Origin: CAVQEK01 sp964596645
GTDB taxonomy: Bacteria; Bacteroidota; Bacteroidia; Cytophagales; Cyclobacteriaceae
Direction of reading: 5' to 3'
NCBI GenBank assembly: GCA_964596645.1
Contig: CAZQVB010000025.1
Span: forward strand, 1 to 64,000
Length of the DNA: 64,000 bases
The notes under the pieces were generated by a model that made no database searches, was not told the origin of the DNA, and saw nothing but the letters and a program-made list of their open reading frames with translations. Below are positions 52,518 to 60,675 of the stretch, piece after piece (the stretch's first letter is position 1; each line of letters begins with the position of its first letter). Made by a program: the position numbers and the translations under genes.

Positions 52518-52937
52518 TTATTCTGTATATTCCCTTCTAATGACAAACTGTGTTTTGATCGGAAGCTTCTGTGCCGCCAGTCTCAAAGATTCCATGGCCA
52601 GTTCTTTGTTTATACCACCAGATTCGAACATGATGGTACCCGGTTTTACCACGGCGACCCAATATTCGGGCGCACCTTTACCTTTACCCATTCGTACTTC
52701 AGCAGGTTTTTTGGTGATGGGCTTGTCAGGGAAAATCCTGATCCAAACCTGACCTTCACGTTTCATGGCACGGGTCACTGCCACACGGGCGGCTTCTATC
52801 TGGCGACTGGTGATCCAGCCTGGCTCCAGTGCTTTCAGACCAAATGAACCGAATGCTATGGTGTGGCCTCTTTGGGCTATACCTTTTACCCTGCCTTTCT
52901 GCTTTTTCCTAAATTTTGTCCTCTTAGGCTGTAACAT
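52518..52937 (-). CDS. rplP: 50S ribosomal protein L16
   Basis: Large-subunit protein that helps shape the A-site tRNA-binding region. It is 139 residues. MLQPKRTKFRKKQKGRVKGI opens it, and GKGAPEYWVAVVKPGTIMFE is conserved. Follows rpsC by 30 bp. Confidence 0.98.
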   Translation of the reverse strand: MLQPKRTKFRKKQKGRVKGIAQRGHTIAFGSFGLKALEPGWITSRQIEAARVAVTRAMKREGQVWIRIFPDKPITKKPAEVRMGKGKGAPEYWVAVVKPGTIMFESGGINKELAMESLRLAAQKLPIKTQFVIRREYTE

Positions 52938-52967
52938 GACAATTCCTGTAAATCTTCTGTCTATTGA

Positions 52968-53696
52968 TTATTTCCTGCGTCTCTTGGGTACATCGCCACG
53001 CTTGCGACTGGGAGCTCCTCCGGTGTTTTGGCTTTGACCCGCCACACCTACATTCGGGGAGAGGTCGCGCTTGCCATATATTTCACCTTTGAATATCCAC
53101 ACCTTTATACCGATCTTTCCATACACGGTGTGGGCTTCAGACACCGCATAGTCGATGTCGGCACGCAATGTGTGCAGTGGAATACGTCCTTCTTTGTACT
53201 GCTCGGTACGGGCCATTTCGGCACCACCCAGTCGGCCTGAAACCTTTATTTTAATGCCTTGCGCCCCTACTCTTATGGCGGAAGCAATCGCTTGCTTCAT
53301 AGCCCTCCTGTATGATATCCGGGCTTTGAGCTGTTGCGCTATGGACTCTCCCACTAATTTCGCATCCAACTCAGGCCTTTTTATCTCAAAAATATTGATC
53401 TGAACGTCTTTTCCTGTAATCTTTTTCAGCTCCTCTTTGATGCGATCGACCTCTGATCCACCCTTACCAATCACTACGCCAGGGCGGGCAGTGTGTATGG
53501 TAAGTGTGATACGCTTCAGCGTACGCTCTATTACAATACGCGATATGCCACCTTTGGGGATTCGCGCCTCTATATACTTTCGTATTTTGTGATCTTCGAT
53601 CAGTTTTTCTGAAAAGGTATTGCCGCCAAACCAGTTGGAGTCCCAACCTTTTACTATTCCGAGACGGAAACCGATAGGATTTACTTTTTGTCCCAT
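52968..53696 (-). CDS. rpsC: 30S ribosomal protein S3
   Basis: mRNA-entry protein with helicase-like role. It is 242 residues with an N-terminal KH domain (TARPGVVIGKGGSEVDRIKE near 61-80) and the C-terminal domain (GVKVWIFKGEI-like segment as KIGIKVWIFKGEIYGKRDLS). The C-terminal 25 residues are Gly/Arg/Lys-rich. Confidence 0.98.
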   Translation of the reverse strand: MGQKVNPIGFRLGIVKGWDSNWFGGNTFSEKLIEDHKIRKYIEARIPKGGISRIVIERTLKRITLTIHTARPGVVIGKGGSEVDRIKEELKKITGKDVQINIFEIKRPELDAKLVGESIAQQLKARISYRRAMKQAIASAIRVGAQGIKIKVSGRLGGAEMARTEQYKEGRIPLHTLRADIDYAVSEAHTVYGKIGIKVWIFKGEIYGKRDLSPNVGVAGQSQNTGGAPSRKRGDVPKRRRK

Positions 53697-53697
53697 A

Positions 53698-54087
53698 TTA
53701 CTTCTGATCGTCTTTAGGTTCTTCCTTTGTTTCTACTGCAGGGGCATTGAAGCTGTCCACTACCAGGGTTACATGATTGGAACGTTTTCTAATGCGATGT
53801 GCCCTGCCTTGCGGCGCCGGTCTGAATCGCTTCAGCATACGTCCACCATCTACAAATATCGTCTTTACATAAAGGTCAGCATCTTCTAAGCGCTCATCTT
53901 CGTGGGCATTCTGCCAATTTGAAATCGCCGAAAGCAACAGTTTTTCCAGTCGTGCTGCGCCCTCTTTTGGCTCGTATTTCAAGATACCGAGTGCCTTGTT
54001 CACCCGCTCACCACGGATCAGGTCAGCCACCATTCTCATCTTACGAGGAGATGTCGGCACGTTTTTAAGTTTTGCAATTGCCTCCAT
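53698..54087 (-). CDS. rplV: 50S ribosomal protein L22
   Basis: Lines the exit tunnel with its beta hairpin. It is 129 residues. NVPTSPRKMRMVADLIRGER near the start and RMLKRFRPAPQGRAHRIRKR in the hairpin are intact, so no macrolide-type deletion is seen. A short Lys/Glu tail ends it. Confidence 0.97.
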   Translation of the reverse strand: MEAIAKLKNVPTSPRKMRMVADLIRGERVNKALGILKYEPKEGAARLEKLLLSAISNWQNAHEDERLEDADLYVKTIFVDGGRMLKRFRPAPQGRAHRIRKRSNHVTLVVDSFNAPAVETKEEPKDDQK

Positions 54088-54089
54088 GC

Positions 54090-54368
54090 TTATCTCTTGC
54101 CTTTATCTTTTTTCGAAGTATGACCTCTAAAGTTTCTGGTTGGGGCAAACTCTCCAAATTTATGACCTACCATATTTTCAGTGATATAGACAGGTATAAA
54201 CTTGTTACCGTTGTGTACTGCGAAAGTATGCCCTACAAAATCTGGAGAAATCATTGATCTCCTGGACCAGGTCTTGATCACAGATCTTTTCTGTGCATCA
54301 TTCATGACTTGCACTTTGTTTTCAAGCCGTGAATCTATATAGGGTCCTTTTTTTAATGATCTAGCCAT
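54090..54368 (-). CDS. rpsS: 30S ribosomal protein S19
   Basis: Head protein bound beside S13. It is 92 residues: MARSLKKGPYIDSRLENKVQ, then TWSRRSMISPDFVGHTFAVH, and HKFGEFAPTRNFRGHTSKKD. Placed 5 bp after rplB. Confidence 0.98.
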   Translation of the reverse strand: MARSLKKGPYIDSRLENKVQVMNDAQKRSVIKTWSRRSMISPDFVGHTFAVHNGNKFIPVYITENMVGHKFGEFAPTRNFRGHTSKKDKGKR

Positions 54369-54373
54369 TCAAA

Positions 54374-55192
54374 TTATCGATTACCGATGATTAACCTATC
54401 TGAATATTTATTCTTACTTCTGGTTTTCTTTCCTTTAGATACGAGGCCTTTGCGCGAACGTGGGTGGCCACCTGAGGCTCTTCCCTCACCACCACCCATT
54501 GGGTGATCTACCGGGTTCATCGCTACACCACGCACTCGTGGGCGCTTGCCCAACCATCTGTTTCTACCTGCCTTACCCAGGTTCACGTTCATGTGGTCAC
54601 TGTTGCTCACCGTACCTATGGTAGCGTAGCAAGTCACCAGCACCATTCGCATCTGGCCAGAAGGCAATTTTACGGTTGCATACCGGCCCTCTCTCGCCAA
54701 CAACTGGGCATAAGAACCTGCGCTACGTGCCATGGCCGCTCCGGCTCCCGGCTGCAGCTCTATGCTGTGAATGATGGTACCCAATGGGATCTTAGCGAGT
54801 GGCAGGTTATTGCCAAGCTCTGGAGCAGCATCTTCGCCAGCGACTATTTCCTGTCCTACTTTCAATCCTTCCGGAGCCAGTATATAGGCTTTAGAACCAT
54901 CTTTGTAGAAAAGAAGTGCAATACGAGCTGTTCGGTTCGGATCATATTCTATGGCCTTCACCACGGCTGGCACATCACGCTTATCTCTTTTGAAATCGAT
55001 AATACGATACCGCTGCTTGTGTCCGCCACCAATGTAGCGCATAGTCATTTTGCCACGGTTATTTCTTCCGCCACTTTTCTTCTTTGATTCAAGAAGTGAC
55101 TTCTCCGGCTTATCAGCCGTGATGCTATCGAAAACCGGTGCCAACCTAAACCGCTGACCTGGTGTAACCGGACGTAATTTCTTAACAGCCAT
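54374..55192 (-). CDS. rplB: 50S ribosomal protein L2
   Basis: Close to the peptidyl-transferase centre and needed for subunit joining. It is 272 residues. GVAMNPVDHPMGGGEGRASG, with the conserved His of the active-centre loop, is intact, and the basic C-terminus ends in SDRLIIGNR. Placed 12 bp after rplW. Confidence 0.98.
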   Translation of the reverse strand: MAVKKLRPVTPGQRFRLAPVFDSITADKPEKSLLESKKKSGGRNNRGKMTMRYIGGGHKQRYRIIDFKRDKRDVPAVVKAIEYDPNRTARIALLFYKDGSKAYILAPEGLKVGQEIVAGEDAAPELGNNLPLAKIPLGTIIHSIELQPGAGAAMARSAGSYAQLLAREGRYATVKLPSGQMRMVLVTCYATIGTVSNSDHMNVNLGKAGRNRWLGKRPRVRGVAMNPVDHPMGGGEGRASGGHPRSRKGLVSKGKKTRSKNKYSDRLIIGNR

Positions 55193-55204
55193 TATTCTAT
55201 TTCT

Positions 55205-55489
55205 TTAAATTCCGGAATAAAAGTCTATCACTTCACCTTCTGCCACCGTCACTATGGCCTTTTTATATGCAGAAGATTTTCCTTCTATTACCCTTGCTTT
55301 TGTATATCTGCTCTTATTTTTTCTGTAGTAGCGCATGGTGCTCACTTTTTCTACATTCACACCGTACATCTTTTCTACAGCTTTCTTAATTTCTACCTTA
55401 TTGGCAGCCAAGTCTACCAGAAAGCCATATTTGCCTTTCTCGTTTTGCTCGGTTATCTTTTCCGTTACTATAGGTTTTCTAAGTACCAT
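55205..55489 (-). CDS. rplW: 50S ribosomal protein L23
   Basis: Tunnel-exit protein and docking site for trigger factor and SRP. It is 94 residues: RKPIVTEKITEQNEKGKYGF near the start, EIKKAVEKMYGVNVEKVSTM in the middle. Placed 7 bp after rplD. Confidence 0.97.
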   Translation of the reverse strand: MVLRKPIVTEKITEQNEKGKYGFLVDLAANKVEIKKAVEKMYGVNVEKVSTMRYYRKNKSRYTKARVIEGKSSAYKKAIVTVAEGEVIDFYSGI

Positions 55490-55496
55490 ACCCTGC

Positions 55497-56123
55497 CTAG
55501 TTCAGTAATTTCTCAATTTTCTCTACAGATCCCTCGCACAAGATCAAATGATCGGCATTCAACAATTCGTACGTATTCAATTGTTCTACACGCGACACCT
55601 GTGCATATGGAATATTTCTACTCGATAGATAAACGTTCACATCCACGTCGCTCACTATCATCAAAGTCTTCTTGCCGGCCAGCGAGTTCTTGCTCAGTAT
55701 ATCGAGAAAGTCTTTCGTCTTGGGACCTTCAAACTTAAAATCTTCAATGACTGACAAAGCATTATCTTTTGCCTTATAAGACAGGGCCGATTTGCGTGCA
55801 AGTTCTTTTACTTTCTTGTTCAATTTGAAACCATAGTTTCGGGGCCTTGGGCCAAATACACGGCCACCACCTCGTAACACTGGTGATTTCAAACTGCCCA
55901 TCCTTGCCGTTCCGGTTCCTTTTTGTCGCTTTACTTTTCGCGTAGAACCAGTGATTTCGGCGCGCTCTTTTGATTTATGCGTACCCTGGCGCTGGTTGGC
56001 CAGGTATTGCTTCACATCCAGATATATGGCGTGATCATTGGGTTCGATATCAAATATCTCCGCACTTAGCGAAACAGTACGGCCGGTATCCTCCCCTTTT
56101 ATTGAATGTACTGAAATATTCAT
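55497..56123 (-). CDS. rplD: 50S ribosomal protein L4
   Basis: Tunnel protein. It is 208 residues. The tunnel-loop KVKRQKGTGTARMGSLKSPV, with GGGRVFGPRPRNYGFKLNKK following, is intact. In enterobacteria L4 represses the S10 transcript; no such leader structure was identified here. Placed 4 bp after rplC. Confidence 0.98.
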   Translation of the reverse strand: MNISVHSIKGEDTGRTVSLSAEIFDIEPNDHAIYLDVKQYLANQRQGTHKSKERAEITGSTRKVKRQKGTGTARMGSLKSPVLRGGGRVFGPRPRNYGFKLNKKVKELARKSALSYKAKDNALSVIEDFKFEGPKTKDFLDILSKNSLAGKKTLMIVSDVDVNVYLSSRNIPYAQVSRVEQLNTYELLNADHLILCEGSVEKIEKLLN

Positions 56124-56127
56124 TGCT

Positions 56128-56760
56128 CTATTTTTCTAAGACTACGTAGGATGAGTTGGCGCCAGGTACTGAGCCGCTGACAAATATTAGGTTTCTCTCT
56201 GGCACTATGCGCATAACCTGAAGGTTGATTACTTTCACTCTTTTGCCACCCATCCTTCCGGCCATTCTCAGTCCCTTAAATACCCGAGATGGAAAAGAAC
56301 ATGCACCGATAGATCCCGGAGCACGTAGCCTGTTGTGCTGTCCGTGTGTAGACTCGCCAACACCACCAAAGTTGTGGCGCTTAACTACGCCTTGAAAGCC
56401 CTTGCCTTTAGAGGTGCCAATGGCATCAAGAAACTCTCCTTCTTTGAATACGGCGTCGACCAAAATTTCTTTACCAATCTTGACCTCATCCTCAAACTCT
56501 ACGCGGAAGTCGCGAAACTCCACCACTTTTTTCTTGGGTGTAGTCTTGGCTTTAGAAAAATGACCAAAAAGGGCTTTCGAAGTATTCTTCGCCTTCTTTT
56601 CGCCAAAAGCAAGCTGGACAGCTTTGTATCCGTCTGTGCTTTCATTCTTTACTTGTGTGATCACACAAGGACCAGCCTCTATCACTGTGCATGCGACATT
56701 CTGTCCATCGGCACTGTAGATACTAGTCATTCCTACTTTTTTTCCTATAATTCCTGACAT
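56128..56760 (-). CDS. rplC: 50S ribosomal protein L3
   Basis: Assembly initiator that reaches to the peptidyl-transferase centre. It is 210 residues. MSGIIGKKVGMTSIYSADGQ opens it, and GKGFQGVVKRHNFGGVGEST is the conserved loop. Here it begins its own transcript: a terminator and a consensus promoter lie between rpsJ and rplC. Confidence 0.98.
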   Translation of the reverse strand: MSGIIGKKVGMTSIYSADGQNVACTVIEAGPCVITQVKNESTDGYKAVQLAFGEKKAKNTSKALFGHFSKAKTTPKKKVVEFRDFRVEFEDEVKIGKEILVDAVFKEGEFLDAIGTSKGKGFQGVVKRHNFGGVGESTHGQHNRLRAPGSIGACSFPSRVFKGLRMAGRMGGKRVKVINLQVMRIVPERNLIFVSGSVPGANSSYVVLEK

Positions 56761-56812
56761 ATTAAAAAAGGTATAATTTATCCTTTTTGATCGTCCTTTT
56801 GATAAAGGACTG

Positions 56813-56843
56813 CAAAGGTAGAAATTTTACATTCTCAAACAAA
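56813..56843 (-). promoter_or_regulatory. rplC promoter (Bacteroidota consensus)
   Basis: On the minus strand TTTG (56840-56843), a 19-bp spacer and TACCTTTG (56813-56820) match the consensus at every fixed base. Overlapping TTTG at 56836-56839 also exists. The 14-bp core TACCTTTGCAGTCC is identical to that at the rpsL promoter. Confidence 0.8.
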
Positions 56844-56874
56844 ACTCTTCCTGCGAATCGTCGTTAAAAAGCGA

Positions 56875-56908
56875 CAAAAAAAGAACCAATAGAATGTATT
56901 GGTTCTTT
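56875..56908 (-). terminator. Intrinsic terminator between rpsJ and rplC
   Basis: A perfect 12-bp stem (56880-56891 with 56897-56908, AAAGAACCAATA) with a 5-nt loop, followed on the minus strand by seven T. It ends the rpsL-rpsG-fusA-rpsJ transcript. Confidence 0.92.
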
Positions 56909-56930
56909 GGATCGACAACCTTGAAATCGA

Positions 56931-57236
56931 TTATACTTTTATCTCCACATCCACGCCACTGGGCAGTTCCAGTTTCATCAATGCGTCTACAGTTTTGGTG
57001 CTGTTGCTGTAAATATCCACCAGCCTTTTGTATGTGAACAGCTGAAACTGTTCCCTTGATTTCTTATTCACGTGTGGCGAACGCAACACGGTAAAAAACT
57101 CTCTCTTCGTAGGCAGAGGTATGGGACCACTGACTACTGCTCCGGTAGTTTTTACCGCCCGCACGATCTTTTCAGATGACTTATCCACCAGATTGTAATC
57201 GTACGATTTCAGTTTGATTCTAATTTTCTGAGTCAT
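56931..57236 (-). CDS. rpsJ: 30S ribosomal protein S10
   Basis: Head protein and NusE, the partner of NusB and NusG in antitermination. It is 101 residues: MTQKIRIKLKSYDYNLVDKS opens it, SGPIPLPTKREFFTVLRSPH is the tRNA/NusB loop. It is co-transcribed with fusA (15 bp upstream) and cut off from rplC by a terminator, so S10 is not the first gene of the L3 transcript here. Confidence 0.98.
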   Translation of the reverse strand: MTQKIRIKLKSYDYNLVDKSSEKIVRAVKTTGAVVSGPIPLPTKREFFTVLRSPHVNKKSREQFQLFTYKRLVDIYSNSTKTVDALMKLELPSGVDVEIKV

Positions 57237-57251
57237 GATATATTGAAGTAA

Positions 57252-59375
57252 TTATTCGCCTTTCACTTTTTTGATGATCGATTCCTGCACATGATTCGGA
57301 ACGGGATCGTAGTGGGAGAAGGTAAGTGTGGCCGAGGCACGTCCGGAAGACATTGTGCGCAAGTCCGTCACATAACCGAACAACTCTGACAACGGCACGT
57401 CGGCTTTAATTACCTGTGCACCTGCCCTGCTGTCCATACCTTTCATTATTCCCCTTCGACGATTCAAATCTCCGGTTATTGGTCCGGTAAATTCTTCCGG
57501 CGTAAGTACTTCTACCGCCATGATGGGTTCCAGAATATTGGGATTGGCCTTTTTTGCCGCCGTTTTGAAACCTATTCTCGCAGCCAGTTCAAATGACAAT
57601 GAATCGGAGTCGACATCGTGGTATGATCCGTGAAATAAACGAACCTTCATGCTCTGCAGCGGAAAACCAGCCAATGGGCCATTTTTCATTGCTTCCTTGA
57701 AACCTTTCTCGACAGCCGGAATAAATTCCCGTGGTATCACACCACCTACTATATTATTGACAAATTCCAGTCCCTCTACGCCATCTTCCCTCGGCCCGAG
57801 TTCGAATACAATGTCAGCGAATTTACCGCGTCCACCTGTTTGCTTTTTGTATACTTCTTTGTGCTCTACAGAGCTTGTGATCGACTCTTTGTAGGCAACC
57901 TGAGGCGCTCCTTGGTTTACTTCCACCTTAAATTCGCGCTTCATGCGATCCATGATGATTTCAAGGTGAAGCTCACCCATACCGCGCAACACGGTTTGGC
58001 CAGTTTCCTCGTCAGTTTGCACAACCAATGTTGGATCTTCCTCTACCAGTTTTGAAATGGCTACACCCAATTTATCCACATCAGCCTGAGTTTTTGGCTC
58101 AATGGCATAGCCGATAACGGGCTCAGGGAAGGTCATTGATTCAAGCACTATGCGCTTCTTCTCATCGCACAAGGTGTCGCCTGTTTTAATATCCTTAAAG
58201 CCAACACCCGCTGCAATATCACCCGCCTCAACAGAATCAATAGGATTTTGCTTGTTGGAATGCATCTGCAGCAAGCGGCTTATGCGCTCTTTTTTGTCCG
58301 TACGCATGTTGTACACGTAAGAACCTGCGCCGAGTGTGCCTGAGTATACCCGGAAAAAAGCTAAGCGGCCTACAAACGGGTCAGTTGCTATTTTAAATGC
58401 CAATGCAGCGAACGGCGCATCGGCCTCAGGCTTACGCGTTTCTTCCGCTTCAGTATCGGGATTGGTGCCATGTACCGGGGGCAAATCGACAGGAGAAGGA
58501 AGGTAAGAACAGACAGAATCGAGTAAAGCCTGTACGCCTTTATTCTTAAATGCCGATCCGCACAGTACTGGTGAGAATGAAAGGTCGATCACGGCTTTGC
58601 GTATTGCCGCCATCATCTCTTCCCTTGTGATAGAATCCGGATCCTCAAAAAATTTCTCCAGCAGCGCCTCATCATATTCTGCCACACTCTCTACCAGTTT
58701 CTGGCGCCACTCATCTACAGTTTCTTTCATATCTTCTGGAATAGGCACTTTTTGGTAAGTCATGCCCTTATCTTCTTCATTCCAGATGATGGCTTCGTTG
58801 GTGATGAGGTCAACTACACCAACAAAATTATCTTCAGCACCAATAGGCACTTGCAACGGCACCGGATTGGCTTTGAGTTTATCTTTAATTTCGTGAACGA
58901 CATTGAAAAAATCAGCACCGGCCCTATCCATTTTATTTACAAAACAGATACGCGGTACTTTATATTTGTCGGCCTGCCGCCATACTGTTTCTGACTGAGG
59001 CTCTACGCCCGAAACCGCACAAAACAACGCCACTGCGCCATCTAACACACGAAGTGAGCGCTCTACCTCAACGGTAAAGTCAACGTGACCTGGCGTGTCG
59101 ATGATATTAATGCGATAGTCTTTTGTATCGTCGGTAGGCAATCCCTGATGGGTAGGGTACTTCCAAAAAGTAGTGGTAGCTGCGGAGGTAATGGTAATAC
59201 CACGCTCCTGCTCCTGCTCCATCCAGTCCATGACGGCAGCACCTTCGTGCACCTCACCCAGCTTGTGTGTGAGACCAGTGTAATATAGAATACGCTCGGT
59301 ACATGTTGTTTTGCCCGCATCGATGTGGGCCATGATACCAATATTGCGCAAGTATTTTAAATCTTTCTTAGCCAT
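57252..59375 (-). CDS. fusA: Elongation factor G
   Basis: GTPase that drives translocation. It is 707 residues, the normal length. G1 AHIDAGKTTCTERILYYTG near 16-34, switch II DTPGHVDFTVEV, and NKMDRAG are intact; domain IV has the GGVIPREFIPAVEKGFKEAM segment and domain V ends with FSHYDPVPNHVQESIIKK. Canonical type, with no sign of a second copy in the window. Placed 8 bp after rpsG. Confidence 0.98.
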   Translation of the reverse strand: MAKKDLKYLRNIGIMAHIDAGKTTCTERILYYTGLTHKLGEVHEGAAVMDWMEQEQERGITITSAATTTFWKYPTHQGLPTDDTKDYRINIIDTPGHVDFTVEVERSLRVLDGAVALFCAVSGVEPQSETVWRQADKYKVPRICFVNKMDRAGADFFNVVHEIKDKLKANPVPLQVPIGAEDNFVGVVDLITNEAIIWNEEDKGMTYQKVPIPEDMKETVDEWRQKLVESVAEYDEALLEKFFEDPDSITREEMMAAIRKAVIDLSFSPVLCGSAFKNKGVQALLDSVCSYLPSPVDLPPVHGTNPDTEAEETRKPEADAPFAALAFKIATDPFVGRLAFFRVYSGTLGAGSYVYNMRTDKKERISRLLQMHSNKQNPIDSVEAGDIAAGVGFKDIKTGDTLCDEKKRIVLESMTFPEPVIGYAIEPKTQADVDKLGVAISKLVEEDPTLVVQTDEETGQTVLRGMGELHLEIIMDRMKREFKVEVNQGAPQVAYKESITSSVEHKEVYKKQTGGRGKFADIVFELGPREDGVEGLEFVNNIVGGVIPREFIPAVEKGFKEAMKNGPLAGFPLQSMKVRLFHGSYHDVDSDSLSFELAARIGFKTAAKKANPNILEPIMAVEVLTPEEFTGPITGDLNRRRGIMKGMDSRAGAQVIKADVPLSELFGYVTDLRTMSSGRASATLTFSHYDPVPNHVQESIIKKVKGE

Positions 59376-59383
59376 TATAAAGA

Positions 59384-59851
59384 TTAGAACCTAAAGTGTG
59401 AAAATGCTTTATTCGCTTCTGCCATTCTGTGGGTATCATCCTTCTTTTTCACAGCTGCGCCTTCACCTTTTGATGCCGCCAATATTTCATTGGCAAGTCT
59501 CTGCACCATAGTTTTTTCGCCACGCTGCCGGGCGTATCTAATCATCCATTTGATGCCGAGCGATATTTTACGCTCAGGACGCACTTCGATAGGCACTTGA
59601 AAAGTGGCTCCGCCTACACGGCGGCTTTTCACCTCCACATAGGGCATTACATTATTCAAAGCAGTCTTCCATACATCCAGCCCTTTTTCACCTGACTTTT
59701 CTTCTACAATAGCCACGGCATTGTAAAAAATATCGTAAGAGAGGTTCTTCTTTCCTTCTACCATAAGGTAGTTCACAAATCGCGTTACCAACGGATCGTT
59801 AAATTTAGGATCAGGCAGCAGATAGCGCTTTTTTGGTTTTGCCTTTCTCAT
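59384..59851 (-). CDS. rpsG: 30S ribosomal protein S7
   Basis: Head assembly initiator at the E site. It is 155 residues. MRKAKPKKRYLLPDPKFNDP opens it, GGATFQVPIEVRPERKISLG and AEANKAFSHFRF at the end are typical. Placed 15 bp after rpsL. Confidence 0.98.
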   Translation of the reverse strand: MRKAKPKKRYLLPDPKFNDPLVTRFVNYLMVEGKKNLSYDIFYNAVAIVEEKSGEKGLDVWKTALNNVMPYVEVKSRRVGGATFQVPIEVRPERKISLGIKWMIRYARQRGEKTMVQRLANEILAASKGEGAAVKKKDDTHRMAEANKAFSHFRF

Positions 59852-59866
59852 TATTTTCTATTTTAA

Positions 59867-60244
59867 TTATTTCGTTTTAGGTCGTTTGGCGCCATATTTT
59901 GATCTCGCCTGCAGCCTGCCATTTACGCCAGCCGTATCGAGCGCACCGCGTATGATATGGTAGCGCACACCTGGCAAATCTTTCACCCTGCCACCACGAA
60001 TGAGTACAATAGAGTGCTCCTGCAGGTTGTGACCTTCGCCCATAATGTATGCGTTTACTTCCTTGCTGTTGGTGAGTCGCACACGCGCCACTTTACGCAT
60101 AGCTGAGTTTGGCTTCTTAGGTGTGGTGGTGTACACACGCGTACACACGCCCCTGCGCTGTGGACATGAATCCAAAGCCGGCGACTTTGATTTACTGGTT
60201 AATTTCTTACGACCTTTTCGGACTAACTGCTGTATAGTCGGCAT
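59867..60244 (-). CDS. rpsL: 30S ribosomal protein S12
   Basis: Decoding-centre protein. It is 125 residues. Lys43 in TTPKKPNSAM and Lys88 in GGRVKDLPGVRYH are the wild-type residues linked to streptomycin sensitivity. Asp89 next to Lys88 is the residue that RimO, encoded at 36900-38222, methylthiolates. It has a consensus promoter upstream. Confidence 0.98.
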   Translation of the reverse strand: MPTIQQLVRKGRKKLTSKSKSPALDSCPQRRGVCTRVYTTTPKKPNSAMRKVARVRLTNSKEVNAYIMGEGHNLQEHSIVLIRGGRVKDLPGVRYHIIRGALDTAGVNGRLQARSKYGAKRPKTK

Positions 60245-60284
60245 ACAATTCTTCTGTTAATGATACCTTCAGATTTTGGGACTG

Positions 60285-60315
60285 CAAAGGTAGGAATTAA
60301 AGCGTATGAAGCAAA
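60285..60315 (-). promoter_or_regulatory. rpsL promoter (Bacteroidota consensus)
   Basis: On the minus strand TTTG (60312-60315), a 19-bp spacer and TACCTTTG (60285-60292) match the consensus fully, 40 bp before the rpsL start. The TACCTTTGCAGTCC core is the same as at rplC. Confidence 0.8.
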
Positions 60316-60337
60316 CTCTAATTTTAAAAATGAGCTG

Positions 60338-60667
60338 CTAAGCTTCGCCCATGGTCCCGCCAAAATTGATGGGAAATTTTGGTGCCTCTTCATTTTTTTT
60401 GATCGGGCCAAAAGTCTCCTCGTATTTTTCAATGTTATCTTCCAGAGCATGCAAAAGCCTTTTTGCATGCTCTGGTGTGATAACAATTCTTGCTTTGACT
60501 TTAGCCTTAGGCAAACCGGGCATCAATCGGATGAAATCCACCACAAACTCACTGTTGGAGTGGGCGATCATTGCCAGATTTGAATAAATACCTTCAGCTA
60601 CATCTTCTGATAATTCGATATTGATCTGATTGGGCTTTTTCTTTATATCCTTCTTATCCTCTTCCAT
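60338..60667 (-). CDS. DUF3467 protein
   Basis: A 109-residue acidic/basic protein of the DUF3467 family, found in Bacteroidota between rpoC and rpsL as here. NQINIELSEDVAEGIYSNLA, then AMIAHSNSEFVVDFIRLMPG and ITPEHAKRLLHALEDN are the conserved segments. No catalytic motif is visible. It begins 8 bp after rpoC and is likely co-transcribed with it. The coding sequence contains a perfect 15-bp inverted repeat (60442-60475). Function unknown; the position suggests a link with transcription or ribosome synthesis. Confidence 0.88.
   Translation of the reverse strand: MEEDKKDIKKKPNQINIELSEDVAEGIYSNLAMIAHSNSEFVVDFIRLMPGLPKAKVKARIVITPEHAKRLLHALEDNIEKYEETFGPIKKNEEAPKFPINFGGTMGEA
60442..60475 (-). 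repeat. Perfect 15-bp inverted repeat inside the DUF3467 gene
   Basis: CCAGAGCATGCAAAA (60442-60456) and its exact complement (60461-60475) are separated by 4 bases. In RNA from the rpoC side it would form a very stable hairpin over the codons for PEHAKRLLHALE. It has no T-run, so it is not a standard terminator. Confidence 0.85.
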
Positions 60668-60675
60668 AAGAATAA

